NCBI GenBank assembly: GCA_019448385.1
Contig: JAGTXO010000018.1
Span: forward strand, 682,001-746,000
Length of the DNA: 64,000 nucleotides
Source: Diacronema lutheri
Lineage: Eukaryota > Haptophyta > Pavlovophyceae > Pavlovales > Pavlovaceae
Direction: 5' to 3'
Under the pieces are notes generated by a model. That model ran no database searches, had not been told where the DNA came from, and saw nothing but the letters and a program-made list of their open reading frames with translations. This document shows positions 8,549-18,900 of the stretch, piece by piece. A program made the position numbers and the translations under genes. Positions within the stretch are counted from its first letter, which is position 1, and the number at the start of each line of letters is the position of its first letter.

Positions 8549-11295
8549 TCGGCGCCGGCGCCGTCGCTGGCACCGGCGACGGCGGGCGCAGCCGCGGCGG
8601 CGCCGGTGGCGGCGCCGCCTCCGCCGAGCGCCGCGTCAAGCAGCGCGTCGTCCGCGTCAGCTCCGTCCGCGGCCGCCGCCGCGCCGCCCTTGCCCTTCTT
8701 TCCCTTCTTGCCCGCGGGCGCGGCGGACAGGGCGGACGGGCCCTTGGCCGCCGCCGCCTCGGCGATCGCCGCGGCGAGGAGCGCATCCTCGTCGTCGTCG
8801 TCCGGCGCGGCGGCCTTGCCCTTGCCTTTGCCCTTCTTCCCCTTCTTCCCCGCCTTGCCACCACCGCCAGCGCCACCGCCCACGTACGCCATCCAGCCAG
8901 GCTGCGACTCGTCGCCAACGTCTGAGGTGCCGCCACCGCCACCGCCACCGCCACCGCCGCCGCCAGCCCCGCCGGCGCCGTCCGGCGAGTCGCCGTCCGC
9001 GCCACCGTCCGACACGGCGGCGGCATGCGCGACGAGCTCGATGGGCGCGGCGAGTTCCGCCTCAAGTTCCGCGTCGAGCTCCGCGTCGAGCTCCGCGTCG
9101 AGGCGCGCGTCCGCGCCGACGCCCGTGCCGGCCGGCGCGGGGGGCGCGGCCGTGGAAGCCGCCTTCTTGGAGCCGCCCTTCTTCTTGCGTCCGAAGCCGA
9201 GTTCGTCATCCGCGCCGGCAGCCGCGCTCGTCAACGCGCCCGCATCTGCGCGCTCGCCCTCTGCCGCGTCCGCCGCGCCCGGCCCTGCGCCGGCGGCAGG
9301 GGCGACGCCATGCTTTTTCTTCTTTTTGCCGCCAAAAGCGCTCGCGTCCGGTGCGGAGCCGCCGCCGGCTGAGCCGGCCGCGTCGGGCGACGCCAACGGC
9401 TCGTCCGCGCCGTCGTCCGCAAGCGCGGCGAGCGCAACGGCCTTCTTGCCTGCCTTTTTCGCGCCAAAAGCAAACGGCTCATCACCACCGCCGCCGCCGC
9501 CTCCGCCCGCGCCGCCGGCGTCCGCGCCGTCCGCGCCGCCGCTGCCGTCCGCGCCGCCGCCGCCGCCGCCGCCATCGTCAGCGCCGCCGAATTTGGAAAG
9601 GAGCAGCTTCTTCTTGCGCTTGGCGCCCTCGCCGCCCGCGCCCGCGCCGGCCACGCCGGCCACGCCGGCCGCGTCGTCACCGTCCGCGTTCGGGCGCTCG
9701 CGCCTGCACGGGAAAGCAAACGCGCGCGGCTCCGGCTCGCCCGGCTCGAGCGGCGGTGGCGCGCTAAGCTCGAGGCCGAGCACGTGCACCGGCTGCGCCG
9801 CCTCAAATACGGTCGCCCAGAGCTCGGCGGACGACGGCTTTTCCGCGCTCAGGTCGAGGGGGGGCGGCCATGGCATCAGCGAGGCGATGTCGAGCTGTGC
9901 GCCGAGCGCGAGTGCGCCCGCGCCGTCGGCGCGTAGCTCGAGCACGTGCCCGTCGAGCGCGGGCCGCACGCCCAGCTCGGCGCCACCGCACAGCATCCCG
10001 TGGCTCTGAATGCCGCGCACGGCGCGCGCGTCAATCCTGTCACCTGTCGCAGGCACCGAGCAGCCCGGCGGCACGTAGACAGTGAGAAGGCCTGGCCGCA
10101 CGTTAGTGCCGGCGCACACGACCTGAACCGGCGCGGCCGCATTGCCCGCGTCGAGCTGGCAGACGGTGAGCCGCTCGGCGTCCGGGTGGCGGCTCGTGCC
10201 GAGCACGCGCACGGCACTGGGTCCGGGGGGTGCCAGGCCAGTGGCCTGCACTGCCGCGCCCTCCGCGCCAGCGGGCGCGGCGGACGCGACGAGCGCGGCG
10301 GATGGGACGGGCGCGGGCGGTTCGGTGGGCTGCGCCTCGTCCCCGTCGTCGCTCGACGCGTCGGCGGCCTCGTCGTGCGCCAAGGTCGCGGCAAAGGCGC
10401 CCTTGGCTCTGCCCTTGGCGGCCGCCTTGCCCTTGCGCACCGGCTTGGGCAGCGTCGCGCCCTCGTCCGAGTCGTCGTCGGCCGCGGCCGCGCGGCTGAG
10501 CGTCGGCAGCGCGACGTGATCGCCGTCGTCGTCGTCGTCGTCGAAGCGCCCCTTGCCCTTGCCTTTGGCCTTGGCTTTGCGCTTGGCAACGGCCGCCGCG
10601 GCCTTGGCGGGCGCGGCGTCGTCCGCCTCGGCCGCTGCACCGCCATCCTCTTTGGCCGCCGGCAGCTCGTCGGGCTCGTCCATCGCATCATCGAACGCGC
10701 CGCCCTTTTTGCCCTTGCCCTTCTTGCCCTTGGGCGGTGCGGGCTTGGCGGGCGCGGCATCGTCCGCCTCGGCAGCCGCGCCGCCATCTTCCTTGGGCGC
10801 CGTCGGCTCGTCCGGCTCGTCGAACGCGTCATCAAACGCGTCGCCCTTCTTGCCCTTGCCCTTCTTGCCCTTGGGCGGTGCGGGCTTGGCGGGCGCGGCA
10901 TCGTCCGCCTCGGCAGCCGCGCCGCCATCTTCCTTGGGCGCCGTCGGCTCGTCCGGCTCGTCGAACGCGTCATCAAACGCGTCGCCCTTCTTGCCCTTGC
11001 CCTTCTTGCCCTTGGGCGGTGCGGGCTTGGCGGGCGCGGCATCGTCCGCCTCGGCAGCCGCGCCGCCATCTTCCTTGGGCGCCGTCGGCTCGTCCGGCTC
11101 GTCGAACGCGCCATCAAACGCGTCGCCCTTCTTGCCCTTGCCCTTCTTGCCCTTGGGCGCGGGCTTTTTGACGTCGGCGGCGGCGGCATTGGCGCCATCC
11201 TCCTCGGGCGCGGCCGGCGGCTGGACCACCTTGAGCTCCTCACCAATCTCGTCCTCCCAATCGTCGTCCTTGCGGCGGCCTTTCTTGGCCGGCAT
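4979..11295 (-). CDS. EIF5B: Translation initiation factor eIF5B with inserted tRNA-binding domain
   Basis: The GTPase that joins ribosomal subunits at the end of initiation. Three exons: 5668-11295, 5371-5572, 4979-5247; introns 5573-5667 (95 nt, GTACGG..TAG) and 5248-5370 (123 nt, GTACGC..CAG). The product is 2,032 residues against about 1,220 in human. G motifs are intact: GHVDTGKT near residue 1430, DTPGHE near 1494, NKVD near 1548. The C-terminus ends with the family's [14 protein letters not shown] helix. I start at 11295 ([16 protein letters not shown]) because this Lys/Glu-rich beginning is typical and the longer frame would run into the divergent neighbour. The N-terminal 1,350 residues are charged low-complexity sequence with a 47-residue tandem repeat, and at about residues 358-450 a tRNA-binding OB domain of the EMAP-II/PheT type ([29 protein letters not shown]). 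That insertion is not part of normal eIF5B. Confidence 0.96.
10660..11165. repeat. 141-bp tandem repeat inside eIF5B
   Basis: Three nearly identical units of 141 bp (47 codons), recognisable by GGGCGGTGCGGGCTTGGCGG at about 10732, 10873 and 11014, plus a degenerate flanking copy on each side. On the minus strand it encodes a repeated block of Lys/Gly-rich then acidic residues ([20 protein letters not shown]). Near identity at DNA level implies recent expansion or gene conversion. Confidence 0.9.
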
Positions 11296-11431
11296 CCTGG
11301 CCCGGTCCTCCGGTCCTCCGGCTTTCTCGCTGCCGCGTGGCTTCACGATGGCGTTCGCGTGCGGGCGTGCCTGAGTCGCACACCACTTTCTCCTTCGCGT
11401 TCGACGCGCCCTCTCTCGCATTTGACGCCCG
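11296..11431. promoter_or_regulatory. Putative bidirectional promoter eIF5B/UBIAD1-like
   Basis: Only 136 bp separate the two divergent start codons, so both core promoters must lie here or overlap the coding starts. No TATA box was seen. The call rests on position alone. Confidence 0.5.
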
Positions 11432-12304
11432 ATGGCGACGCTCACGGTCGGCCGCGCGCTAATCGCCATGCGGCCGTGGTCCTTCACCGTGACGCTCTGC
11501 TCCGTTGCGCTCGGCTCCGCGCTCGCGTACCGGCTGGACGGGCGGTACGACGGCCGCGTGCTCGCGCTCACGCTGCTCATCACCGTGCCTGTCCACGCCG
11601 CGGGCAATTTGCTCAACACGTTCTATGATTTCAAGCGCGGGTGCGACGGCCACGGCTCGTCGGACCTGACGCTCGTCAAGGGCCGCCTCCTCCCCGCGCA
11701 CGTCTTCAACATCGCCGTCGGCTGCCTGTGCGTGAGCGCGCTCGCGATGGCGTTGCTGGCCACCGTCTCGCCCCTCGCGCCGCGCAAGCAGCTCGCCGTC
11801 TACACGCTCGGCGTCCTCGGCGCGCTCACGTACACGGGCGGGCCGGGCTTCAAGTACCGCGCGCTGGGCGACGTTCTCATTGTACTCACGTTCGGGCCCG
11901 TGCTCGTCCTCTTCGCGTACGGCGTGCAGGCGGGCGCGCTCTCGGCGGCGCCGCTCGCGCTCACGCTGCCGCCAACCGTCCACGTCGAGGCCGTGCTGCA
12001 CGGCAACAACTTGCGCGACATGCACGAGGACTCACGCTCTGGCATTCGGACGCTTGCGCTCCTCCTCGGCCGTCGGCGCGCCGAGCAGCTGTTCGTCGCG
12101 CTCGTGCTGCTCCCGTTCGCGCTCGTGCTCTGGCAGGCGCTCACCGTCGCGCCCGCGCGCGGCGCCGCGCTGCTCGCGCTCCCGCTCGGCGCCAAGCTGC
12201 TCGGCGCAGTGCGGCGCGGCGCGCTCACCGACCTGCCACGCAAGACGGCCGGGCTGCAGTTCGTCTTCGGCATGCTCTACGTTGCCAGCCTCCTGTATGT
12301 CTAA
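11432..12304 (+). CDS. UBIAD1-like/MenA-type prenyltransferase
   Basis: An integral membrane enzyme that attaches an isoprenoid chain to a naphthoquinone precursor, giving menaquinone or phylloquinone. The 290-residue single-exon protein has the two Asp-rich prenyl-diphosphate motifs, [11 protein letters not shown] near residue 62 and NNLRDMHED near 191, and about eight hydrophobic helices. Details match the UBIAD1 branch: SSDLTLV after the first motif, [23 protein letters not shown], and [13 protein letters not shown] at the end. In an alga the likely role is plastid phylloquinone/menaquinone synthesis, but no plastid presequence is seen, so an endomembrane or mitochondrial site is also possible. 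Confidence 0.9.
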   Translation: MATLTVGRALIAMRPWSFTVTLCSVALGSALAYRLDGRYDGRVLALTLLITVPVHAAGNLLNTFYDFKRGCDGHGSSDLTLVKGRLLPAHVFNIAVGCLCVSALAMALLATVSPLAPRKQLAVYTLGVLGALTYTGGPGFKYRALGDVLIVLTFGPVLVLFAYGVQAGALSAAPLALTLPPTVHVEAVLHGNNLRDMHEDSRSGIRTLALLLGRRRAEQLFVALVLLPFALVLWQALTVAPARGAALLALPLGAKLLGAVRRGALTDLPRKTAGLQFVFGMLYVASLLYV

Positions 12305-12626
12305 CGCCTTGGGGGGGCCCGAGCGCCTCCGCGCGAGGGGCCGAGGGCCGTGCGACCAGGCGACGGTGCGCCATCCCTTCTGTAGCTAGACTCCAAAACC
12401 CCTCCAACCGCCGCCATCGCAACCGCTCGAGACGCCCAGCTGCGGCACGAGGTTTGCCGCGCGATCGACCGTCCCGCGCACCTCGCGACGACCCCGAGCG
12501 CCGGCGGCAGTGCGGCCGCAGCGGCGTGCGCGCGCGCGCCCTGGTCCTGAGGCGCTCCGCTCGCCCGGTATCGCCCGTCCGTTGGCGCCACGCGCGCGCG
12601 CCGCAGGAGCGAAGGAGCGCAGCGCG
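12305..12626. other. Intergenic spacer before NudC
   Basis: 322 bases between two genes on the same strand. It includes a run of seven G near 12311 and CG-rich sequence. No gene is seen; it presumably holds the UBIAD1-like 3' end and the NudC promoter. Confidence 0.4.
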
Positions 12627-13895
12627 ATGGGCGACGACAAGTTTGACGGCCTCTACATGACGGTCGCGCAGCAGGCTGGAGGCATCGACCCGCTGTTCGA
12701 CTCGTTCTTCGGCTTCCTTCGACGCAAGACAGACTTTTTCACGGGCGCCGGCGACGGCTCGAAGGCCGAGGCGACGATGACCGCCGCGTTCGCGAAGCAC
12801 GGCAAGCTATTCGCCGCGGAGAACGCCGAGAAGGAGGCGCGCGAGGCGAAGAGGAGAGCGGACGAGGAGGCGCGCAAGAAGCGCGTCGCCGAGGAGAAGG
12901 CGAAGCAAGCCGCCGCAAGCGCGCCGCCGCAGCGCTTCGAGGATGTCGCCGACGAGGCCGTCAAGTCGGAGCCCTCCGCCGCGCCTGCGGCCGCCGCGGA
13001 CGACGGCGCGCCCGCCGCCGACGAGGAGAGCAAGGGAGCGAGTACGCAACTCGCGCGCGCCACGCCGCGCGCACACGTCCTGGCTGCGAGCACCTGTCCT
13101 GGCTGCCGCCACCGCGCGACGGCGCGTCTTCGCCTGGCAACGCCCGCGCGCGGCGGCCCGCGGCTGCCGTCTCAACCCGCGCGCGGCGCGCCGCCGCTCT
13201 CCGCGCGGCCTGGGCGCAGAGCCGATCCTCAACGGCGGGATCACGGACAAGTACCGGTGGACGCAGACGCTGAGCGATGTCACGGTCTTTGTGCCCGTGC
13301 CCGAGGGCACGCGCGCCAAGCAGCTCGCCGTTTGCATCGAGCAGCGGTCGTTGCGTGTTGGCTTCAAGGGGCAGCCGCCCATCGTTGATGGCGAGTTGCA
13401 CGCAAAGGTGAAGGCGGACGACTGCCTGTGGACAGTGGAGGACAACCGCGAGGTGAGCCTCACGCTTCAAAAGGTCAACGGCATGGAGTGGTGGAAATGT
13501 GTCCTCGTCGGCGACCCCGAGATCGACGTGAGCGACGCTCAGCGCCCATCGCCCGCCCCGCCGCGCACCGGCGTGCGCGGCCGGGCGATCCGGCCGCCCG
13601 CGCACTGCGCAGCTCACGCGCACGCCGCGCTGCCCTGCCTCGCCGCACCTTGGCCGCGTGACCCTCCGCCCGCGCCCTTTTCGCCCGCGCGCAGACGCAG
13701 AAAGTCGAGCCCGAGAACTCCAACCTCTCTGACCTCGACGGCGAGACGCGCCAGACGGTCGAGAAGATGATGTACGACCAGCGGCAAAAGCAGCTCGGGC
13801 TGCCCACGTCCGAGGAGCAGAAGAAGCAGGACATGCTTGCAAAGTTCATGGCGCAGCATCCGGAAATGGACTTTTCCAATGCCAAAATCTGCTGA
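12627..13895 (+). CDS. NUDC: NudC nuclear migration protein, 3 exons
   Basis: An Hsp90 co-chaperone with a CS (p23-like) domain, linked to dynein/Lis1 function. Exons 12627-13041, 13220-13527 and 13695-13895; introns of 178 nt (GTACGC..CAG) and 167 nt (GTGAGC..CAG). The spliced protein is 307 residues (human 331). Exon 1 encodes the N-terminal [18 protein letters not shown] motif and a Glu/Lys/Ala coiled coil. Exon 2 has the CS domain starting [11 protein letters not shown], and joins exon 1 through GAKPILNGG, which matches the family. Exon 3 gives the signature [20 protein letters not shown] and ends [12 protein letters not shown]. Start chosen because the family motif begins about 10 residues later. 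Confidence 0.96.
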
Positions 13896-13984
13896 CAGCA
13901 ACGCTTGGCGGCAGTGTGTTGCTGTGTCTTTGGCCACTTCTGAGTTCTGTGTCACTTTTCGGCCGTCATGTTCAGGGAAGCGAT

Positions 13985-14022
13985 GAGCAGCACTGCGCTG
14001 CTCGGGCAGCGCAGTGCTGCTC
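13985..14022. repeat. Perfect 17-bp hairpin with TCGG loop
   Basis: GAGCAGCACTGCGCTGC, loop TCGG, then its exact reverse complement. It starts 90 bp after the NudC stop codon and is followed by two further imperfect copies of the motif (GCGCAGTACTGCTC, AGTGCAGC). It may act in 3' end formation of NudC, or may simply lie in the coding sequence of a minus-strand gene. Confidence 0.8.
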
Positions 14023-14650
14023 AGCGCAGTACTGCTCAGTGCAGCCCTTGAGCGGTGGCTCGGGCAGCAGCGTCGTCACGACGCTGAGCTCGCGCAGCGC
14101 GGGCAGCAGCCGCGCGAGCAGCAGCCCGTCGCCGAGCGCGGGCGGCGAGCCGCGTTGCGCGCAAAGCCGCCGGCGCGCGAGCGGTCAGAAATGCCGCCGC
14201 AGACGACGACTGACTGGTCGAAGCGCAGCCCAGAGTCCGTCGCGTGCACTTTTACGCGCCGCGGCGCTACCGCCGCCGCCACCACCCGCCGCCGCCCGAG
14301 CAAGAGGGCCGAGCGCGCATCAGCACGCGGCCGCACGGGCGCCGCGAGCACGCGCACGGACGCGGTGCGCTCGCGCCTGCGCGCGACGCAGAGGGCAAAG
14401 TGCGCGCTTGCATCGATTGCCGCGTGCTCGGCGTGCGCCGCGCGCAGCGCCGCCTCAAGCGACGTCGCCGCTGGCGCGCCGTCGCCGCGCCACCGCCGGC
14501 TGGTGCGGCGTCGCGCGTCGCGCGGCGCGGGGGCTCGAGCGTGGCGCGCACGCGCGCGTGGCCAGCGCAATGCGCGCGATCTGCCGGGGTGATCATCGCC
14601 GACTTTGGCGCAGGGCCTCCTGCGCCCGATTCGTACGGCACCTGCGCGCG
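14023..14650 (-). other. Possible minus-strand multi-exon gene, unrecognised
   Basis: Coding-like segments appear in more than one minus-strand frame. They include TSLEAALRAAHAEHAAIDAS then FDQSVVVCGGISD in one frame (14076-14570), and LGDGLLLARLLPALRELS then VVTTLLPEPPLKGCTEQ in another (about 14030-14130). Composition looks like real protein rather than antisense noise, and introns could link the pieces, but I found no junctions that convinced me and recognise no family. Confidence 0.3.
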
Positions 14651-15238
14651 CGAGCCGGCGTCAGGCGTACGAGCGTGATTTCTTTTTGACCATTTAATTT
14701 TTCTGGCCCGTCCTTAACTATTTATGATATGATTATCAAGGTCCGAACTACGGCTCAGCTTTAATTATAATACTAACGACGCTTTCCGACGGGTCAACAG
14801 ATGGGGTCAGGAAGTGCGCAGCGAGGCGCCAGGCGGAGCAGGCCCAAAGGCCCACACGCGCCTAGCCACCGCGCGCCGCCGCCCGCGCGCCGCCGCACCG
14901 GTGGCCGCCGTCAATCACACCACCGGCCGACGCGCACGCGCACGCCGAGGCCCGAAGATCGTCGGCGACGACCGCCACCCCCGAGCCGCCGCCTGCCACG
15001 TCGCCAAGCCGCCCGCCGCCGCTGCAGAGCGCGACGCCCGCCGCCAGCGAGCCGCCGCCCTCCCCGCCGCGTCGCAGCCCCCTGCCGCCGCCGCGAAGCG
15101 CACCGCCACCCGCCGCCAGCGTGGCAAGCGCCGCGATGCTGGCCGCGTGGCCGCGCACGCGCGCCCCGCCACCCCCAAACCCACCGACCGGGGCGAAAAG
15201 TACGTTGTTCGCGGTGCCTTTACTTATAAACAAAAAGC
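14651..15238. other. AT-rich island and Pro-rich stretch upstream of 15239
   Basis: An unusually AT-rich 110-bp island (about 14675-14785) contains TATTTATGATATGATTATC and TATAATACTAACGACGCTT. The last element recurs, slightly varied, upstream of the second cyclin gene at 21155-21175. Next comes GC-rich sequence, open in several frames and Pro/Arg-rich in each, with no recognisable domain. CTTTATAAACA at about 15225 is a good TATA box for the gene starting at 15239, though it lies very close to the ATG. Confidence 0.4.
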
Positions 15239-15727
15239 ATGGCAGCCGATTCGGGGGAGCGCGCCGAGCACTCAGCGTTCAGAGAGCTCGTGCAGTGCCA
15301 CCTGTACGGGAGGGCGGATGGTGTCGCGCTGCTCACCCTTGCGGGCGCGTGCATATACGCCGAGGGCTGCCTCTTGGCTCTTGTCGACGAGACCGCCGAG
15401 CGGCGCTCCAGCCTCGTGGGCCTTGCGGCCGACGAGGGCGGCGCGGACGGCGCGGTCGCAGCTGGGCTCGACCTGCTCGGGCGGCACTTCGTCTGCGTCG
15501 AGCGTTGGACGGACGGGTTTCACGCCGTTTCCGCCGCGCGCAAGGGTGTGGGTGCGTCCGGCGAGCTGCGCAGGCAGACGCTGCTTGGGATGCACGTGCG
15601 GCATTCCGTGCTCGCCGTCGCGCACGCTGCCGCGCTTGGCGGGAGTGATGGACAGGAGGCCCGTGCGATGGCGCTTCACCTCGCTGACATCCTTCGCGGC
15701 GGGCCAGCGCCAGCTGGAGTGCCGTAG
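15239..15727 (+). CDS. Conserved-looking 162-residue protein, possibly profilin/roadblock-like fold
   Basis: Not securely identified. The single-exon protein has balanced composition and alternating hydrophobic segments (GVALLTLAGACIYAEGCLLALVD; GRHFVCVERWTDGFHAVSAARK; SVLAVAHAAALGG), then a C-terminal helix. The order helix, two-stranded entry, GRHFV-W-G, RKG, strand, C-terminal helix loosely recalls profilin, but the usual profilin signatures are missing, so this is weak inference. A TATA-like CTTTATAAAC sits just upstream. It lies tail-to-tail with the PH-domain gene. Confidence 0.55.
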   Translation: MAADSGERAEHSAFRELVQCHLYGRADGVALLTLAGACIYAEGCLLALVDETAERRSSLVGLAADEGGADGAVAAGLDLLGRHFVCVERWTDGFHAVSAARKGVGASGELRRQTLLGMHVRHSVLAVAHAAALGGSDGQEARAMALHLADILRGGPAPAGVP

Positions 15728-15921
15728 ACCTTTGCCCCCGAATTCGCTCCTCACGGACGGTTCAGTCGCCACGTGCGCAGCCGCAGCGGCCTGTGTCGTG
15801 CGCACGGTCGTGTGCGGGAGAGCGCGGCCCGACCGTGGCACAACGCAGCCATCACGGCAGTCGGCACGCGGTGCCCCGGTGCTCGACCCAGGCATCGGGA
15901 ATTTCTGGTCAGTTCAACGCC

Positions 15922-18900
15922 TCAGACGAGCGGCGGTCGCTTGCGCGGCGGCGGCGGCGGCGGCGGTGGCTTGCTGTCGGCAGCGGCGGGCGCGAGCCCG
16001 CGCCGTTCGGTCTGCCCACCGCCGCCGTGCTGCGCGCCCGCGTCCAGCTCATATTCGACGTCGAGCGCCGGGTCGCCATTCTCGTCGATGCCCGCAGAGC
16101 CCAAGTATGCGGAGAGCGGCCGCGGCTCGCGCGCGGGTGGCGGCGTGCTCGCCGCGAGCGGCTCGGCGAGCGCGCCCAACGGCGACGCTGGCCCGCCATC
16201 GTGCGCTCGCCCGCCATCGTGCGCCGCGCGCAGCCGCAGCGCGCGTCGCGCGCCGCCGTTGGGCGCGCGCACGCCGCGCCCGTTCGCGCTCGAGCCGGCT
16301 CCGTCCGCGTCAGCGCCCGCACGGCCGCCATGCTCGCCGCCATGCTCGCCGCCATGCTGGGCGAGCTGCGCCTTCTGGCACACGTACCGAACCATCTGCG
16401 CGCGCGTCCAGCCCCACGCCGCCGCCGCGTCGTCCGTGCTCGCGCGCGCGCCGTCCCAGAGCATGCGCGAGAGCGTGAGGTATGGCGAGTTGATGCCTGC
16501 GCTCATCAGCGACTGAAGGCCAAGCGCGAAGAGGCGAACTTCCGACACGTCGCCGCCGACGAAGCGAAGCGGGCTGGGCCAGCGGCGCGCGCAGATGGCG
16601 AAGCGGACGGCGGGCGCATGCAGCGCGCTCCCGTCCGACCCGGCCGGCCACGGCGCGTCCGTGCCGTACGCGACCTGCGTCACGTCGCCAAGCGGCACCC
16701 TGCGCTCGGGGAAGAGATCGGCTCGTGTGGCCCCGGAGCAGATGTGCAAGCTGCCACTGCGCACGACGAGCCAGCGCGACGCGGGCTTGGCCGAGCTGCC
16801 GGCCCCGCCGAAGAGCGAGCGGCCGCCCGAGCCGGCGCGCGCGAGCGCCTCGCCGCCACCGCCGCCGCCGCCAGCCGCGGCGCGCGCCGGCCGCCGCACG
16901 CCGGCCGCAAGCGCGCGCGCATCCGCCGCCACGATGGCGGCCTCCTCCTTGGCGCTGAGACGGATCTCCAAGAACGGCGCGCCGGAGCGCACGAGCGAAA
17001 GCGACTCGGCCGCGCGGCACGAATCGCGCAGCTTGCGCGCGTACAGGCGCATCGCGCGCGCCTCGGCGCGGCTCGCGTCCAGCGCATTGAGCGCGCGCAC
17101 GCGCTCGGCGGCCGCCGCTTGCGCGCATGCGTTGGCCGCGCGCGCGGCAGCGCCCTCCGCAGCGGCGGCGCGCTGCGCGCCGACAAGCTCGACGTTCGCC
17201 GCCGCCAGCTGATTCGCCATCCCCTCGGCCTCGACGCACGCCGTCGCCGCCCTGCGCTCCGCCGCGGCGCGCGCAAGGATCGCCGCGGCGGCGGCCGCCT
17301 CCGCCTCGGCCGCCGCCGTGGCCGCCGCGAGCGCCGACGCGTGAGCAGACCGCGCGGTCTGCTCGGCCGCCGCCTTCGCCGCAGCCTCTGCGCCCATCCG
17401 CCGCCGCTGCGCGCTCAGGGTGAGTCGCAATCCCGCCGCCTGCAACGCACGCGCCGCCCGCTCCACTTGCTCGGCTCCTTGCGCGGGTGTGACGGGTGTG
17501 ACGAGTGTGACGGGCGTGACGAGTGTAACGGGCGACGCGTCGGCGGTTTCGATCGCGGCGCGCGGGGGCGGCTGCGCACCCTGACACGGCGTGTGCCACT
17601 CGGCGACGCTCGTCACCGAAACCGTGCTCCAACGCGGCCCGGACTGCGCGCCGTCGCCGGACGCGCCGTCGCCGGACGCGCCGTCGCCGGACGCGCCGTC
17701 GCCGGGCGCGTCACGCGCGCGCGGCGAGTCGGCGCACACCGGCGCGGCGGCGGCGTCCGGCACCGCACGCGGCGTGGCGGCCGGCAGGCCGCCGGTCGCG
17801 GCGAGCTCGGCGGTGGTCGGGATGGCTGCCGCAGCCGCGTGCGCCACGGCGGCGGGCGTGAGCGCGAGCGTGTGCGATGGATGTCCGGCGGTCGCGTTGG
17901 CAGGACCGACGCGATGGTTGTATTCGGCGCGCAGGGCGCAGAGCGACGACAATGGCTCGGGCGTGCGCGGCATGCCCGCTCCGATCTCGACGCTCTCGGA
18001 CAGCTCGAGGCCGATGCGCGCGCGCGCACGCCGCGCCGCCTCCGCGGCCGCTGCGTCCGCGCGCGCCTCGGCCGCCGCGGCGCCCGCGCCCGCGCCCGCG
18101 CAGCCGCCCGCCTGCGCGCCGTCCGTTCGTGCGGGGGTCGCCGTGCGCGCCGACGGCGGCGTCTGCGTCGCCGACGTGCTGACGGCCGCGCGGCGCGTGG
18201 GCGTGAGCGGAGGCGTGCGCGCAGGCGAGCCGCCATGCGCCGAGCCTCGCGCCGGCGACAGCGCTGCCGCAGCTGGTCGCTCGCTCTTATCCGGCGGCGG
18301 CTCGGGCGCAGAGGCGGCCGCGGTGGTGACGGCGGCGGCGACGGCTGCGGCGGCGGCGGCAGCCGTCGCCGTCGCCGTCGCCGCCGCCGCGGCGGCAGCG
18401 GCCGCAGCGGCGACGGCAGTCGCCGCTGCGGGCCTCGAAGGCTCGGCCGCGCGCGGCGCACAGCTCGCCGCCAGCATGGCGCCGTCGGCAGCGGAGCGGG
18501 AAGAATGCGCGCCGTCCGCGCCGTCGGCAGCGGTGGCATGCGCGTGCACGCTGAGCGCAGCTGCGCACCCGTTCGCCGCGTTCGCCGCGGGCGGCACGAC
18601 CACGTTCGCGCCCAATCGCGCGGAGCGCACGTTCGCGCGACGCGGCAGCGCAAGGCGCGCGAGGGCGAGCACAGCGAGCGCGCCGACGGCGAGCGCGCAC
18701 GCGGCGGTGGCTTGAGCGTCAAAGCTGCCGCCGGTGCGGCGCGGCGGCCCGTCGGCGGGCCTCGGCGCGCGCGCCGTTGGCGGCTTGGCCGCCGACGTCC
18801 TCGGCGCGCGCGTCGACGGGCCCCGCTCGGCCGCCGTGCGGCGCGTGCGCTCGCCGTCGGCGCGCAACGGTGGCGCGAGACGCGCGCGCAGCGCAACGGC

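Noticed and set aside
7490-10009. An 839-codon Ser/Pro/Ala-rich frame on the plus strand
   Set aside because: Exact antisense of the low-complexity part of eIF5B; its composition is what reverse-complemented Asp/Gly/Ala codons give.
10660-11165. CRISPR-like regular repeats
   Set aside because: The 141-bp units are contiguous coding repeats without unique spacers, inside a eukaryotic gene.
15239-15727. Firm assignment as profilin
   Set aside because: Only a loose order of secondary-structure elements agrees and the usual profilin signature residues are missing, so it is left as unrecognised with a fold suggestion.
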